The notes below the pieces were generated by a model, which was not told the origin of the DNA, ran no database searches, and was given only the letters and a program-made list of their open reading frames with translations. The position numbers and the translations under genes are program-made. A DNA stretch of 64,000 nt, taken from the NCBI GenBank assembly GCA_016713405.1, contig JADJPF010000011.1, positions 124,001 through 188,000 of the forward strand, read 5' to 3'. Shown here in pieces: positions 17,109 through 25,886 of the stretch; positions within the stretch are counted from its first letter, which is position 1; every line of letters starts with the position of its first letter. The DNA is from Blastocatellia bacterium (GTDB lineage: Bacteria > Acidobacteriota > Blastocatellia > Chloracidobacteriales > JADJPF01).

Positions 17109-17183
17109 CCAAATGAAATCCCCAATAAAATTAGCCGCAAAGTTTTTAATTTACTAATTTTTAAGTAATTTTAGGAGTTTTTC

Positions 17184-18608
17184 ATGTCATCATGAGACAA
17201 TGATTATCGTATTGAAAAAGATTCTCTAGGAGAAATACGAGTTCCAGCTAAAGCCCTCTATGGAGCGCAAACCCAACGAGCAGTAGAAAATTTTCCTATT
17301 AGCGGGCTACGCTTTCCAAGAGAATTTATCCGCGCTTTAGGGTTAATAAAACTAGCTTCAGCCGAAGTTAATTTATCTTTAGGGTTGCTAGCGGCTGAAC
17401 AAGCTAACCCAATTAAAGCTGCTTCTCAAGAAGTTGCAGACGGCCTTTTAGACGAACATTTCCCAATAGATATTTTTCAAACTGGTTCAGGTACTTCTAC
17501 CAATATGAACGCCAACGAAGTAATTGCTAACCGAGCATTACAAATTATTGGTGTTGAAATGGGGTCAAAGCAAATTCATCCTAACGACCATGTAAATATG
17601 GGTCAGTCATCAAATGACGTTATTCCTACCTGTATTCATTTAGCAGCTTATTTAGCTACAAGTGAAAGCCTGTTGCCAGCACTTAAGCATTTGCACCAGA
17701 CTTTAACAAATCGCATGGCTGATTGTGATGATGTAGTAAAAACAGGTCGTACCCATTTAATGGACGCTATGCCAATTCGTTTAAGCCAACAAATTAGCGG
17801 TTGGGCCAGCCAAGTTAAACATTCTATTGAAAGAGTTAGTGCAGCACTTCCAAGACTTGCAGAAATGGCTTTAGGTGGTACTGCTGTAGGAACAGGCATT
17901 AATGCACATCCAGATTATGCTAAAGCCGTAGCTCAAGAATTAGCTCGGCTTACAAATTTACCTTTATGTGAAGCAGAAAATCATTTTGAAGCTCAAGCTG
18001 CCCAAGATGCTGCTGTTGAGCTATCAGGACAACTTAAAACAGTAGCAGTTTCCTTAATGAAAATTGCTAATGATCTTCGTTGGATGAACTCAGGCCCACA
18101 AGCAGGGCTAGGGGAAATTGTTTTACCTGCTCTTCAACCAGGATCTTCAATTATGCCAGGAAAAATCAATCCTGTAATTTCTGAGGCTACCATTATGGCT
18201 TGTGCGCATGTGATTGGTAATGACACAGCTATTACTTTAGGCGGTCAATGGGGTAATTTTGAGTTAAATGTAATGCTACCAGTAATTGCCTATAACCTTT
18301 TACAGTCAATTACTGTGCTAGCAAATGTCTCTCGTGTGCTAGCGGATAAGGCTGTAGCAGGCTTTACAGTAAACCGCGAGCAAATTGCTGATGTAGTAGA
18401 AAAAAATCCAATTATGGTGACAGCACTTAATCCAGTAATTGGATATGATTTAGCTGCTAAAATTGCTAAACGGGCTTATGCTGAAAATCGCCGAGTCCGT
18501 GAAGTTGCCGAAGAAATGACAGATCTTAGTGCTGAAGAACTAGCTAAGCTTCTTGATCCACGAGAATTAACCGAAGGTGGCATTAAGGGCGGTGGCACAG
18601 GCGGCTAA
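17184..18608 (+). CDS. fumC: Class II fumarate hydratase with in-frame TGA at codon 4
   Basis: TCA-cycle enzyme interconverting fumarate and malate, a homotetramer of the aspartase/fumarase family. Motifs: TGSGTSTNMNANEV, GRTHLMDAMPI, and the family signature GSSIMPGKINPV with catalytic Ser. The native start is the ATG at 17184, six bases after AGGAG, and gives the normal ~474 codons, but codon 4 (17193-17195) is TGA. The rest of the frame is open and well conserved (YRIEKDSLGEIRVP...). No in-frame ATG is available close after the stop; translation from inside (the next candidate near 17385) would lose the N-terminal domain. A sequence error is the simplest explanation. A terminator follows at 18639. 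Confidence 0.85.
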
Positions 18609-18638
18609 AAAATATATAAATAAATAATTGCTAAAAAA

Positions 18639-18685
18639 ATAACCTGTAGGATAATAGCTAATACTTATTCTATAGGTTATTTTTT
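18639..18685 (+). terminator. Rho-independent terminator of fumC
   Basis: AATAACCTGTAGGATAA (18639-18655) pairs with TTATTCTATAGGTTATT (18665-18681; mismatches are mostly G-U) followed by a T run. The T run runs directly into the ATG of the next gene at 18686. Confidence 0.8.
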
Positions 18686-19186
18686 ATGAAAAATCTTCTT
18701 AAATTAATATTACTATTTTTTTTAGTAATACAGCTTAGTTGTAATCATTATAAATCCAACATTAATCAAAAAATAAAAGATTTAGAACAATTGTTTAACC
18801 TAATAGAAAAATACCAAGTAAAAGACTTCCGTAACCAAGATTGGTGTAAAAATATTAACTATATTAAAGGAAAATATGCTAAAACTTCTAAGGAATCAAC
18901 TTGCATTTTATTTGAAGGTGAGACAAAAGAATTTAATAAAGAGGCAGAAGAAGACTTTAATTTAATAGCTAGAGAGTTAGAAAAAACAAAAGCAGATGTA
19001 TTATTTTTTAGTATAAAATTGGAAAATAACAAAATAGCTACAGCAGAATTTAATATAAATTGTGGGTTTTGTCGTCCTAGTTATGTATATGAACCAAATT
19101 ATAAGCTACCAGAAAATATGGGTCAGGAAATGATATTTAGCCGAATAGATAATAATTGGTATTTAGTAGAAGAAGATTGGAATTAA
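18686..19186 (+). CDS. Small predicted lipoprotein
   Basis: Unknown function. The 166-residue protein starts with a hydrophobic signal sequence and a lipobox (VIQLSC, Cys at about residue 19), so it is probably lipid-anchored. The mature part is charged, with a conserved-looking Cys pair (NCGFCRPS) that could form a disulfide, and ends in IDNNWYLVEEDWN. There is no ribosome site because the ATG immediately follows the fumC terminator T run; that makes leaderless or weak initiation likely, or the start slightly uncertain. The next gene, a membrane protein, is 21 bp downstream. Confidence 0.6.
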   Translation: MKNLLKLILLFFLVIQLSCNHYKSNINQKIKDLEQLFNLIEKYQVKDFRNQDWCKNINYIKGKYAKTSKESTCILFEGETKEFNKEAEEDFNLIARELEKTKADVLFFSIKLENNKIATAEFNINCGFCRPSYVYEPNYKLPENMGQEMIFSRIDNNWYLVEEDWN

Positions 19187-19207
19187 TAGAAAGGAAATAT
19201 AAATTGT

Positions 19208-19543
19208 ATGAATAAGGAAACTAAATTAACCATAATTTTAATATCAAGTGTTGTTCCTGCTGGGGTAGCTGGGCTTGGTTATGCAGGCTGGATGGAAGTT
19301 GAGGTAAATATATTTGTTGCTTTGGCTATGGTAATAATTGGGGGAGCAGTTGCGGGGGTAATGAATGGTAATAATTCTTTAGAGAAAGCTTTATACCCAA
19401 TCCCTTTTATTATTGGTGGAGTTGTTTTTATGTTTGGTACAACCTTTTACTTATCTTTTAGAACCGTAATTATGGATATTGAGTTAGCAATTCCTTGGAG
19501 CAGTAGGATTTATGGCTTTTTTACTCTCTTATGCCTTAATTAA
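19208..19543 (+). CDS. Small membrane protein, possibly frameshifted at the C terminus
   Basis: Unknown protein of 111 residues with three hydrophobic segments (about residues 7-28, 33-51, 62-82) containing many Gly. After about 19505 the alternative frame reads on to 19595 as another hydrophobic helix and a charged tail (FMAFLLSYALINKILQAK...KDNSERVNF), which looks more natural than the abrupt end TLLCLN. One indel there would give a four-helix protein of about 128 residues. It probably shares a transcript with the lipoprotein. Confidence 0.55.
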   Translation: MNKETKLTIILISSVVPAGVAGLGYAGWMEVEVNIFVALAMVIIGGAVAGVMNGNNSLEKALYPIPFIIGGVVFMFGTTFYLSFRTVIMDIELAIPWSSRIYGFFTLLCLN

Positions 19544-19709
19544 CAAAATTTTACAGGCGAAAATTAAAGACAATTCAGAGCGAGTAAATTTTTAAATAAA
19601 ACTAATAAAACTTAGGTTTAAATAAGCAACTTGGAAGTTAACTAGGTCGATAATCCCGAATGAATAATCATTCATTTTTAGTAAAATAAAAAATATAAAG
19701 GATAAAGCT

Positions 19710-21782
19710 ATGGCTATTCGTATCAACGAGAACCAAAACACCCCAATAATTAGCAATAATGAAACTCAAAGCCCCCAACAAACACAACAAACACAAACTA
19801 CAACACATTCAGCCATTAATGAACGTCCTGATTCTGGGCGAGATAGCAGACTACAAGGACAATTTAGTCAATCTCGTACAAACATAGATGCTCAGCGTGT
19901 ACTTGGACAAATTAACCAAGGCTTAAATAACCCCACAAATACAGATGATTATCGTCCTATTCGTAATGCTTCTGTTAGTAATATTCCAATGGCTGCCGAT
20001 GTTGTAGATCGTCGTTTAAGCAATTTAGTTTCTAATCGTCCAGCACGAAATATGCCTGCAACAGCAGATTTAGTTAGCCGTAGCAATAGCCCCCGTGAAG
20101 CAACAAAAACAATTTCTCTTTCTGCTCAACCAAATTCCCAAATCAGAGATTTACAATCTGTAAGCTCAACAATTGATGTTGCAGATGATGTAAATATTAG
20201 CCAAGTAAAAGTAAATATTGATATTGCACACACTTATCAAGGTGATTTAGTTGTTAAATTACGTTCTCCAGAAGGTAAAGAAGTCACCTTACATAATCGC
20301 ACAGGTGGCTCAGCAGATAATTTAGTATTTGAAGCTAACCCAGCAGACTTTAACGGTTTAAGCAGCAAAGGCGCGTGGTCAGTAGTAGTTGAAGACAAAG
20401 CTAACCAAGATACAGGAACATTTAAGTCATGGAATCTTTCAATTACTGGCGAGCCAAAAAATGTCACACCACCAACAGGTGGCACAATAACTAAAACTGC
20501 TACACCAAATGCAGCTGTCAAAGATAATCAAACAACCACTTCATTTATTGACATTACAGATGAAGGACAGATTGAAAATCTAAAAGTAAACCTAGACATT
20601 GCACATACTTATCAAGGTGACTTAGTTGTAAAGCTAAAATCACCATCAGGTAAAGAAGTAGTGCTACATAATAAAACAGGTGGAAGCACAGATAATTTAC
20701 AATTAGATTTGGATCGCACAGAATTTGCTAATGAACCTGTAAAGGGGCGTTGGACATTGACTGTAGAAGATACAGCCCGACAAGATGAAGGAGTATTAAA
20801 ATCTTGGGGCTTGGCACTAAAAACTAAAGGCACAACTCCACCACCTCCACCACCTCCACCACAACAAGGACGCGAAGTTGTAGTTGCTGTTTTTGATGGT
20901 GGTGTAGATTATAACCACACAGATTTAGACGGCAATATGTGGGTTAATCGTCGTGAAGTTGCTGGAGATGGAATTGATAATGATAACAATGGTGTTGTAG
21001 ACGATGTGTTTGGTATAAATACTAGCAATAACACAGGAGATCCATTTAAGGGTTCAGGTACAGATCATGGAACTCACGTAGCAGGTATTATTGCTGCTGA
21101 GGATAATGGAACAGGTACAACAGGAGTTGCAGCTAAATCTAATGTAAAAATTATGAGCGTTGGCGGTATGTATGATGGTGCTGGCACACGCGACTTATTA
21201 GATAATTTTGAAGCTGGTGTTAATTATGTAGTTAAAATGAAAGAACAAGGTGTTAATGTTCGAGTAATTAATTGTAGCTTTGCTAAGATTTATGACGATC
21301 CAGCTTCACAAGCTCGTTGGAATGCCGCACTTGATAAACTAGCTGCTGCTGACATTATGTTAGTTGCTTCTGGTGGTAACACAGGCAGAAACGTTAATGA
21401 CTTAAACCGTTTTCCAAATAATGCTAGACAGCCAAATATTCTTACCGTAGCAGCACTTGATACAACTGGTGGCAAACTAGCAAGCTTTTCCTCTTTTGGG
21501 GACAGAGTTGTAGAGCTTGCAGCACCAGGTGAAAAAATTCTTTCTACCGTTCCTGGAAATAAATATGAAGAATTTGATGGTACTTCAATGGCAGCACCCC
21601 ACGTTGCTGCTGCTGCATCAATTTTATTCTCTAAATATCCAACTATGACCGCAGTGCAAGCACGAGAAATTATTTTATCTACTGTTGAACTTGACCCAGA
21701 CCTAGAAGGCAAAGTCAGCACTAAAGGTAAATTAGATATTGCTGCTGCTGTTGCTAAAGCTGATGCAATGTTTGGTGCTTAA
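19710..21782 (+). CDS. Subtilisin-family (S8) protease with two N-terminal P domains
   Basis: A 690-residue serine protease. Domain order: Gln/Thr/Asn-rich N terminus (1-130) without an obvious signal peptide; two proprotein-convertase P (Homo B) domains at about 133-248 and 255-372, each with the IDIAHTYQGDLVVKL / GTFKSWNLSI pattern; a poly-Pro linker near 376-384; then the S8 catalytic domain with Asp396 (VFDGGVDYNH), His453 (DHGTHVAG), the oxyanion Asn in ASGGNTG and Ser626 (GTSMAAPHVA). In kexin-like enzymes the P domain follows the protease; here two precede it. Ca-binding-like DGIDNDNNGVVDD lies before the catalytic His. Probably exported or cell-associated, by a route not visible. A terminator follows. 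Confidence 0.9.
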   Translation: MAIRINENQNTPIISNNETQSPQQTQQTQTTTHSAINERPDSGRDSRLQGQFSQSRTNIDAQRVLGQINQGLNNPTNTDDYRPIRNASVSNIPMAADVVDRRLSNLVSNRPARNMPATADLVSRSNSPREATKTISLSAQPNSQIRDLQSVSSTIDVADDVNISQVKVNIDIAHTYQGDLVVKLRSPEGKEVTLHNRTGGSADNLVFEANPADFNGLSSKGAWSVVVEDKANQDTGTFKSWNLSITGEPKNVTPPTGGTITKTATPNAAVKDNQTTTSFIDITDEGQIENLKVNLDIAHTYQGDLVVKLKSPSGKEVVLHNKTGGSTDNLQLDLDRTEFANEPVKGRWTLTVEDTARQDEGVLKSWGLALKTKGTTPPPPPPPPQQGREVVVAVFDGGVDYNHTDLDGNMWVNRREVAGDGIDNDNNGVVDDVFGINTSNNTGDPFKGSGTDHGTHVAGIIAAEDNGTGTTGVAAKSNVKIMSVGGMYDGAGTRDLLDNFEAGVNYVVKMKEQGVNVRVINCSFAKIYDDPASQARWNAALDKLAAADIMLVASGGNTGRNVNDLNRFPNNARQPNILTVAALDTTGGKLASFSSFGDRVVELAAPGEKILSTVPGNKYEEFDGTSMAAPHVAAAASILFSKYPTMTAVQAREIILSTVELDPDLEGKVSTKGKLDIAAAVAKADAMFGA

Positions 21783-21812
21783 ATCTGCTAACCAAAAAAT
21801 AAATCTAGTATA

Positions 21813-21846
21813 AAAGAAGTCTCCTAATTTGGGAGACTTCTTTATT
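21813..21846 (+). terminator. Rho-independent terminator of the S8 protease gene
   Basis: AAAGAAGTCTCC (21813-21824), 7-nt loop, GGAGACTTCTTT (21832-21843), followed by TATTTA. It begins 31 bp after the stop. Confidence 0.85.
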
Positions 21847-21878
21847 TAGGTTATAAATTATTAAAAATAGGATTATTT

Positions 21879-22283
21879 ATGGATAAGAATGTTAGTTTAG
21901 AAACTTTATTAGCTGCTCCAAAAAATATAGAAATAAATGGAAATACTTATAGCCTTCAAGCTTATTTGTGGCGGAATTTAATGCCAGGCGAAGACACTAA
22001 AGACGGCTTACAAGCCTTAGTTCAGCTTGTTGCAGAAGGCCAAGAATCCTTTCCTTCAGAGGTTAATGCTATTTATCTTTGGGTAATTAAAGAACAAGAA
22101 GTTTGGCAAACAGAGTTTTTAACAGAAGAACGCACCGCGCCAGAAAAAAATCAATTGGAAAAATTAGCTGTTGGCGGGCCAAACTGGACAGGAGAAGTTA
22201 CTGTAGTAGTTGAAATTTATACAACTAATAATGATAAATATTTGCTTCAAAGTCCTAATCAAAAAATTCATAAAGTATTTTAG
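21879..22283 (+). CDS. Conserved-looking hypothetical protein (134 residues)
   Basis: Not recognised. Soluble, 134 residues, no signal peptide or cysteines. The N-terminal half starts with a 'NIEINGNTYSLQAYLWRNLMPG' type beta pattern and the C-terminal half ends with VTVVVEIYTTNNDKYLLQSP, suggesting a small beta-rich domain. It contains several Trp. The weak site ATAGGA precedes the ATG. Isolated between the protease terminator and a 270-bp AT-rich leader of the 3D-domain gene. Confidence 0.55.
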   Translation: MDKNVSLETLLAAPKNIEINGNTYSLQAYLWRNLMPGEDTKDGLQALVQLVAEGQESFPSEVNAIYLWVIKEQEVWQTEFLTEERTAPEKNQLEKLAVGGPNWTGEVTVVVEIYTTNNDKYLLQSPNQKIHKVF

Positions 22284-22554
22284 TAGATCTAAAACGATCT
22301 AAATTCTAGAAATTCGCTTGGAAGTTTAACAAAATAAGCGACTTTTAGATATTAAAATAGCTAATAATCTTCTTTAACCAAACACTCTTAACTAAGTGTT
22401 AAAAAGTGGTTTATTAAAAATAAGGGAAAATTAACTGGGAATAAATATCTTGCCAAAATTTTATTAATCTGAATAATTAGGCATAGTTAATCCTAAAAAC
22501 ACACCTTAAAAACCAAGAATTATAAAATTTTATTTAAGGAGTAGCTCTCTATTG

Positions 22555-23286
22555 ATGAAGCAACAGGGTAGAAGTCTAAAATACTATTTAGCCAGTGCTG
22601 CGGGATTTGCTATTGGATTTGCTACGGTTATTTCTCCATTTGCTTATTATGAAGTAAAAGCAAGTGATGTTATTTACCAAAGTAAAAATAAATTAATAAG
22701 TTCTTTTAATAAAAATTTAATGGTAGCATCAGTAAAAAATCTTACTGAAGAGAAAGTTTTGTCTCCTATAGAGCAAAATAATAAAAACAACCTTGATTTA
22801 GTTGTTGAAAAATTACCAGAAACAAATTCTTTAAGAATAGAAGAAAAATCTTCTCAAAGAATAGATTTAGAAGCTAAAGAAGAACCAACAATAGAAGAAG
22901 TTCTTTCAGATACATTGAAGTTTGCTAACCGTTTACGTAATGGTAAAAGAGTTAAAATGGTTGCTACAGCTTATTGTCTTAAAGGAACCACTGCATCAGG
23001 AGTAACTAGCAAATATGGAATTATTGCTGCTGATCCAGCATATTTACCTATAGGTTCTATAGTTCGTGTACAAGTAGGTGGATATACAGGACTTTATAGC
23101 GTATTAGATACAGGAGCAAAAATTAAAGGTAGAAAAATAGATGTTTACCTTGCTAGTGGTAAGGAAGCTATGCAGTTTGGTCGAAGAGATGTGATGCTGC
23201 AAGTTTTGCGCTATGGTTGGAATCCTCAAACTTGTAGCGATGTACTTTTAGATGAAAAGAAATCTCTTAACGCCTCTATTAAATAA
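22555..23286 (+). CDS. 3D-domain (RlpA/MltA-like barrel) cell-wall protein
   Basis: Probable exported peptidoglycan-acting protein of 243 residues from the ATG at 22555 (a TTG immediately before is an alternative; AAGGAG lies 12 bp upstream of the ATG). Residues about 10-35 form a signal anchor. A low-complexity Lys/Glu/Asn linker follows, then the 3D domain (about 140-225), named for three Asp: here IIAADPAY, VLDTGAKIKG and KIDVYLAS. The domain is a double-psi beta barrel as in MltA-type lytic transglycosylases and resuscitation-like factors. It probably cleaves or binds glycan strands. The 268-bp leader has weak nested inverted repeats near 22382-22412 but no riboswitch that I can name. Confidence 0.8.
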   Translation: MKQQGRSLKYYLASAAGFAIGFATVISPFAYYEVKASDVIYQSKNKLISSFNKNLMVASVKNLTEEKVLSPIEQNNKNNLDLVVEKLPETNSLRIEEKSSQRIDLEAKEEPTIEEVLSDTLKFANRLRNGKRVKMVATAYCLKGTTASGVTSKYGIIAADPAYLPIGSIVRVQVGGYTGLYSVLDTGAKIKGRKIDVYLASGKEAMQFGRRDVMLQVLRYGWNPQTCSDVLLDEKKSLNASIK

Positions 23287-23316
23287 TTCATTGTGAACCT
23301 GTTTACCAAAACTAAA

Positions 23317-23345
23317 GGCCAAGTAACTTAAATTACTTGGCCGTC
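23317..23345. terminator. Bidirectional terminator between convergent genes
   Basis: GGCCAAGTAA (23317-23326) and TTACTTGGCC (23333-23342), with T-rich sequence on the right and A-rich on the left. It overlaps the last codons of the minus-strand SRPBCC gene and ends the 3D-domain gene. Confidence 0.75.
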
Positions 23346-23821
23346 TTTATTTTGTTAACTCTTATTAATTCTTTTTGTAGGCTTTCAAATCCTCGCTGCA
23401 TTGCCCAGTGATGATTCCAAGAAAATATTGGTTTAGCAATAAAAGAAAAGTAACGTAACAATGGCTTTTCTGCCAAAATATGCCAATCAAACTGAACTTT
23501 AGTAATTTTTCCTTCTTGAGAAAGCGTCCAAATTCCCCGTCCAACAAAATCACCTGTGGCTTTAATTTCCATAGAAGTTGGGGCATTAAATGCTGTTACT
23601 TCTGCTGTCCATTTTAATGTATAAGGAAGCCATCCTTTAGTATGAAAATAAATTTTATCTCCTACGCGGTCTGCTCGTCCTGATTTTTCTGCTTTTGCTG
23701 CTAAATAAACATCAGGCCACCAACGTGGTAAGTCAGCACCATTTTCTATTATTTGAAAAATTGCTTCTATTGAGCCTTCAACTTGCCAATTAGTAAAAAA
23801 ATGATATTCGTTAATAGACAT
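23333..23821 (-). CDS. SRPBCC / polyketide cyclase-like protein
   Basis: A 162-residue START-like (SRPBCC) helix-grip protein with a hydrophobic ligand cavity. Characteristic are the N-terminal VEGSIEAIFQIIENGADLPRW (first strand and helix), WPDVYLAAK, and the C-terminal helix HWAMQRGFESLQKELIR. Members include polyketide cyclases, dehydrases and lipid-binding proteins; the ligand is unknown. It lies 14 bp downstream of the kinase gene on the same strand and may be co-transcribed with it. Confidence 0.75.
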   Translation of the reverse strand: MSINEYHFFTNWQVEGSIEAIFQIIENGADLPRWWPDVYLAAKAEKSGRADRVGDKIYFHTKGWLPYTLKWTAEVTAFNAPTSMEIKATGDFVGRGIWTLSQEGKITKVQFDWHILAEKPLLRYFSFIAKPIFSWNHHWAMQRGFESLQKELIRVNKIKTAK

Positions 23822-23835
23822 TTGTATTAGTAAAA

Positions 23836-25227
23836 TTAAACTAGTATTTTATAATAGGTAGTTTGTAAAGCAAATAATACCCCTCTAAGTTGATCAACTA
23901 GGGTTTTTAGCTCATAAAATGTATCACGATCAGGGAAAGTATTGCTTTTTAGATCTGCTTGGGCAATGGAAATAACATTGCTAAGGTCTGTTATGCTATT
24001 TAAAAGTTCTTGAAAAAGATTTTCTACTCCTGGGCCTATTTCTTGTGTTTCTACCGTATCAGCAGAAGTAGCTTTTAGAAAGTTTGCCTCTAATCCTCCA
24101 GTAGAAAACCGAGAAACAGAATCAGAAATATTTACAGCACTACCAGGCTGGGAAGTAAGTAAAAGGGCTGCTTCTAAATCATGTTCTGAAGCATCCATAA
24201 AAACTTTTTGTAGCTCATGTTCAGTAACAGCTTTAATAGCTGCTGTTAACTCTTGGCTTAGTTCTCTAGGATTTTGGGGTCTATCAGCGGGTTTTTTAGC
24301 TAATGTGTGCATTACTACAGCATTTACAATAGCAGGTAAGCCAGATTTGGCTTCATAAATAGGTTTTGGCTTTTCTGATATATGTTTCATTACAATAATA
24401 CCAGCTTTTTTACCATCAAATGGAAAAACACCTGTAAGCATACGATAAATTATTATTCCTAATGAATAAATATCTGACCGGGTATCAACTTCTAGACCTC
24501 CACATTGTTCTGGCGACATATAAAAAGGAGTGCCAACAACAAACCCTGCTTGTGTTAAACGGGTTGCTTCTTCTTCATCATCAACTTTACCTAAAAACCT
24601 AGCAATACCAAAATCTACTAGTTTAACGATTTCTCTATCCTCATCTTTATGAAAGAAAATATTATCTGGTTTAAGATCTCTATGAACAATGCTATGGTCA
24701 TGAGCAATTGCTAAAGCATTACAAATTTGCTGGATTACACTGTTAGTTTCTTGTAAAGAAAAAGTACCTTTAGATACTAGGCGTTGTTCTAAAGTATCTC
24801 CCTGTAGTAATTCCATAACTACATAAACAGTTTTAGTTTCAATTCCACTAATTTTAAAATCGCCAATAGACTTTTCTGGCATTTTAATTTTTGTAACACC
24901 AAAATCCATTATTGCAATAGCATTGGTGTGACGTATTTTCATTGTTAGCAGTGCTTCACGTCGAAAACGTTCTACAGCTTTAGGATCATTAGCTAAATGG
25001 GGATGAATAATTTTTATTGCTACAGGGGCATTTAATTGTATATGAATGGCTTTATAAACCATTCCTGTACCACCACGAGCAATTTTAGATTCAATTTTAT
25101 ATTTACCATCTATTTCTAGGGCAATAAAGGGATCGTCTGGTTCAACTGAAACTAGTCTTTGTCCGTCAAAAACACAGAAAGTATTAGAATCTTCATATGC
25201 ACGTTTACATTCAATACACTGTTTCAT
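23836..25227 (-). CDS. Ser/Thr protein kinase with N-terminal zinc motif
   Basis: Hanks-type kinase of 463 residues. A short Cys motif (C4, C7, C18) opens the protein, followed by a complete kinase domain at about 41-310: glycine loop ARGGTGMVYKA, Lys in VAIKIIH, HRDLKPDNIFF, DFGIARF and the activation-segment end MSPEQCG. A 15-residue insert (KIKMPEKSIGDFKISG) sits before the hinge. The C-terminal ~140 residues are helical and unfamiliar. No membrane segment or PASTA repeats, so it is cytosolic. The same N-terminal Cys pattern occurs in the next kinase (25887-27524), which lies upstream on the same strand beyond a repeat-filled gap. Confidence 0.9.
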   Translation of the reverse strand: MKQCIECKRAYEDSNTFCVFDGQRLVSVEPDDPFIALEIDGKYKIESKIARGGTGMVYKAIHIQLNAPVAIKIIHPHLANDPKAVERFRREALLTMKIRHTNAIAIMDFGVTKIKMPEKSIGDFKISGIETKTVYVVMELLQGDTLEQRLVSKGTFSLQETNSVIQQICNALAIAHDHSIVHRDLKPDNIFFHKDEDREIVKLVDFGIARFLGKVDDEEEATRLTQAGFVVGTPFYMSPEQCGGLEVDTRSDIYSLGIIIYRMLTGVFPFDGKKAGIIVMKHISEKPKPIYEAKSGLPAIVNAVVMHTLAKKPADRPQNPRELSQELTAAIKAVTEHELQKVFMDASEHDLEAALLLTSQPGSAVNISDSVSRFSTGGLEANFLKATSADTVETQEIGPGVENLFQELLNSITDLSNVISIAQADLKSNTFPDRDTFYELKTLVDQLRGVLFALQTTYYKILV

Positions 25228-25347
25228 GGCTAAATCAAAACCCTAAAAATTAGAGTCCCTTTTTCTATTTTATATTTGCCACTTTTTTTGGGCAAATTCT
25301 AATTAATTAATGAATCGAAGATAACTAAATCCTTAACTTAATGTATT

Positions 25348-25436
25348 AGACATTATCAGGAATAGCATTTTAGAAAAATTTTGATATTGATTTATAAGCA
25401 CTTAGATTGCTTATTTCTTTATTCCCAATAATGTCT
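25348..25436. repeat. Short MITE-like element, copy 2
   Basis: 89 bp bounded by AGACATTATCAGGAAT and, as reverse complement of the right end, AGACATTATTGGGAAT (14 of 16 match). It has the same terminal repeats as 11783-11881 but a different interior. Confidence 0.5.
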
Positions 25437-25711
25437 ATTGTAAACAAAGTTTTCTGAGATTTTATTTCTTAACGCCCCAACGGGGCGGCATATTTGTAGC
25501 GTAGGGTTTCAACCCTACGTATGATAGTATAGTATTTATAGAGTCACGTAGTGACGACATAATTTAAATATTGTGTTAATTATGTCGTCACTACGCGACT
25601 CTAGCTATGTATAATCACTAAGCTTAGGTCTTACGGCCTAGGCTACAATTATTTCGTCCCCTCAGGACTCAAGAAATTCAAGAAATATTAACTTACTTAG
25701 TTTACGCTATA
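25434..25711. repeat. Composite palindromic repeat, copy B (largest)
   Basis: About 278 bp. Ends: TCTATTGTAAACAAAG on the left against TATAGCGTAAACTAAG as the reverse complement of the right. Internal palindromes: GCCCCAACGGGGC (25474-25486), CGTAGGGTTTCAACCCTACG (25500-25519), a long hairpin of 24-bp arms with one mismatch (25541-25564 with 25578-25601), and weaker TAGGTCTTACGGCCTA (about 25624) and GTCCCCTCAGGAC. The long hairpin is not in copies A and C. Confidence 0.7.
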
Positions 25712-25886
25712 CTTAATGTATTGTAATTTCTTAAAACATCACTAATCTAATAAACCTTTAAACTTTACTATTTATTATTGAAAAGTCAATTATTAAGCTA
25801 TAGAAAAAAGTATTTAATTTTTTTCTTAAGTGAATAAAATTACTATAAGTTAGCAAAATATTAATGTTTTATTGGTGACACAAAGA

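Larger units (their letters stand above)
25228..25886. other. 659-bp intergenic region filled by repeats
   Basis: Between two minus-strand kinase genes. It holds a short inverted-repeat element (25348-25436) directly abutting composite repeat copy B (25434-25711). Both are enclosed by a perfect 12-bp direct repeat ACTTAATGTATT (25336-25347 and 25711-25722). The flanks are AT-rich; no gene is seen. Confidence 0.65.

Noticed and set aside
22284..22554. c-di-AMP (ydaO-type) riboswitch before the 3D-domain gene
   Set aside because: The gene type would fit, but I could not find the conserved GC-rich core; only weak A/T hairpins are present.
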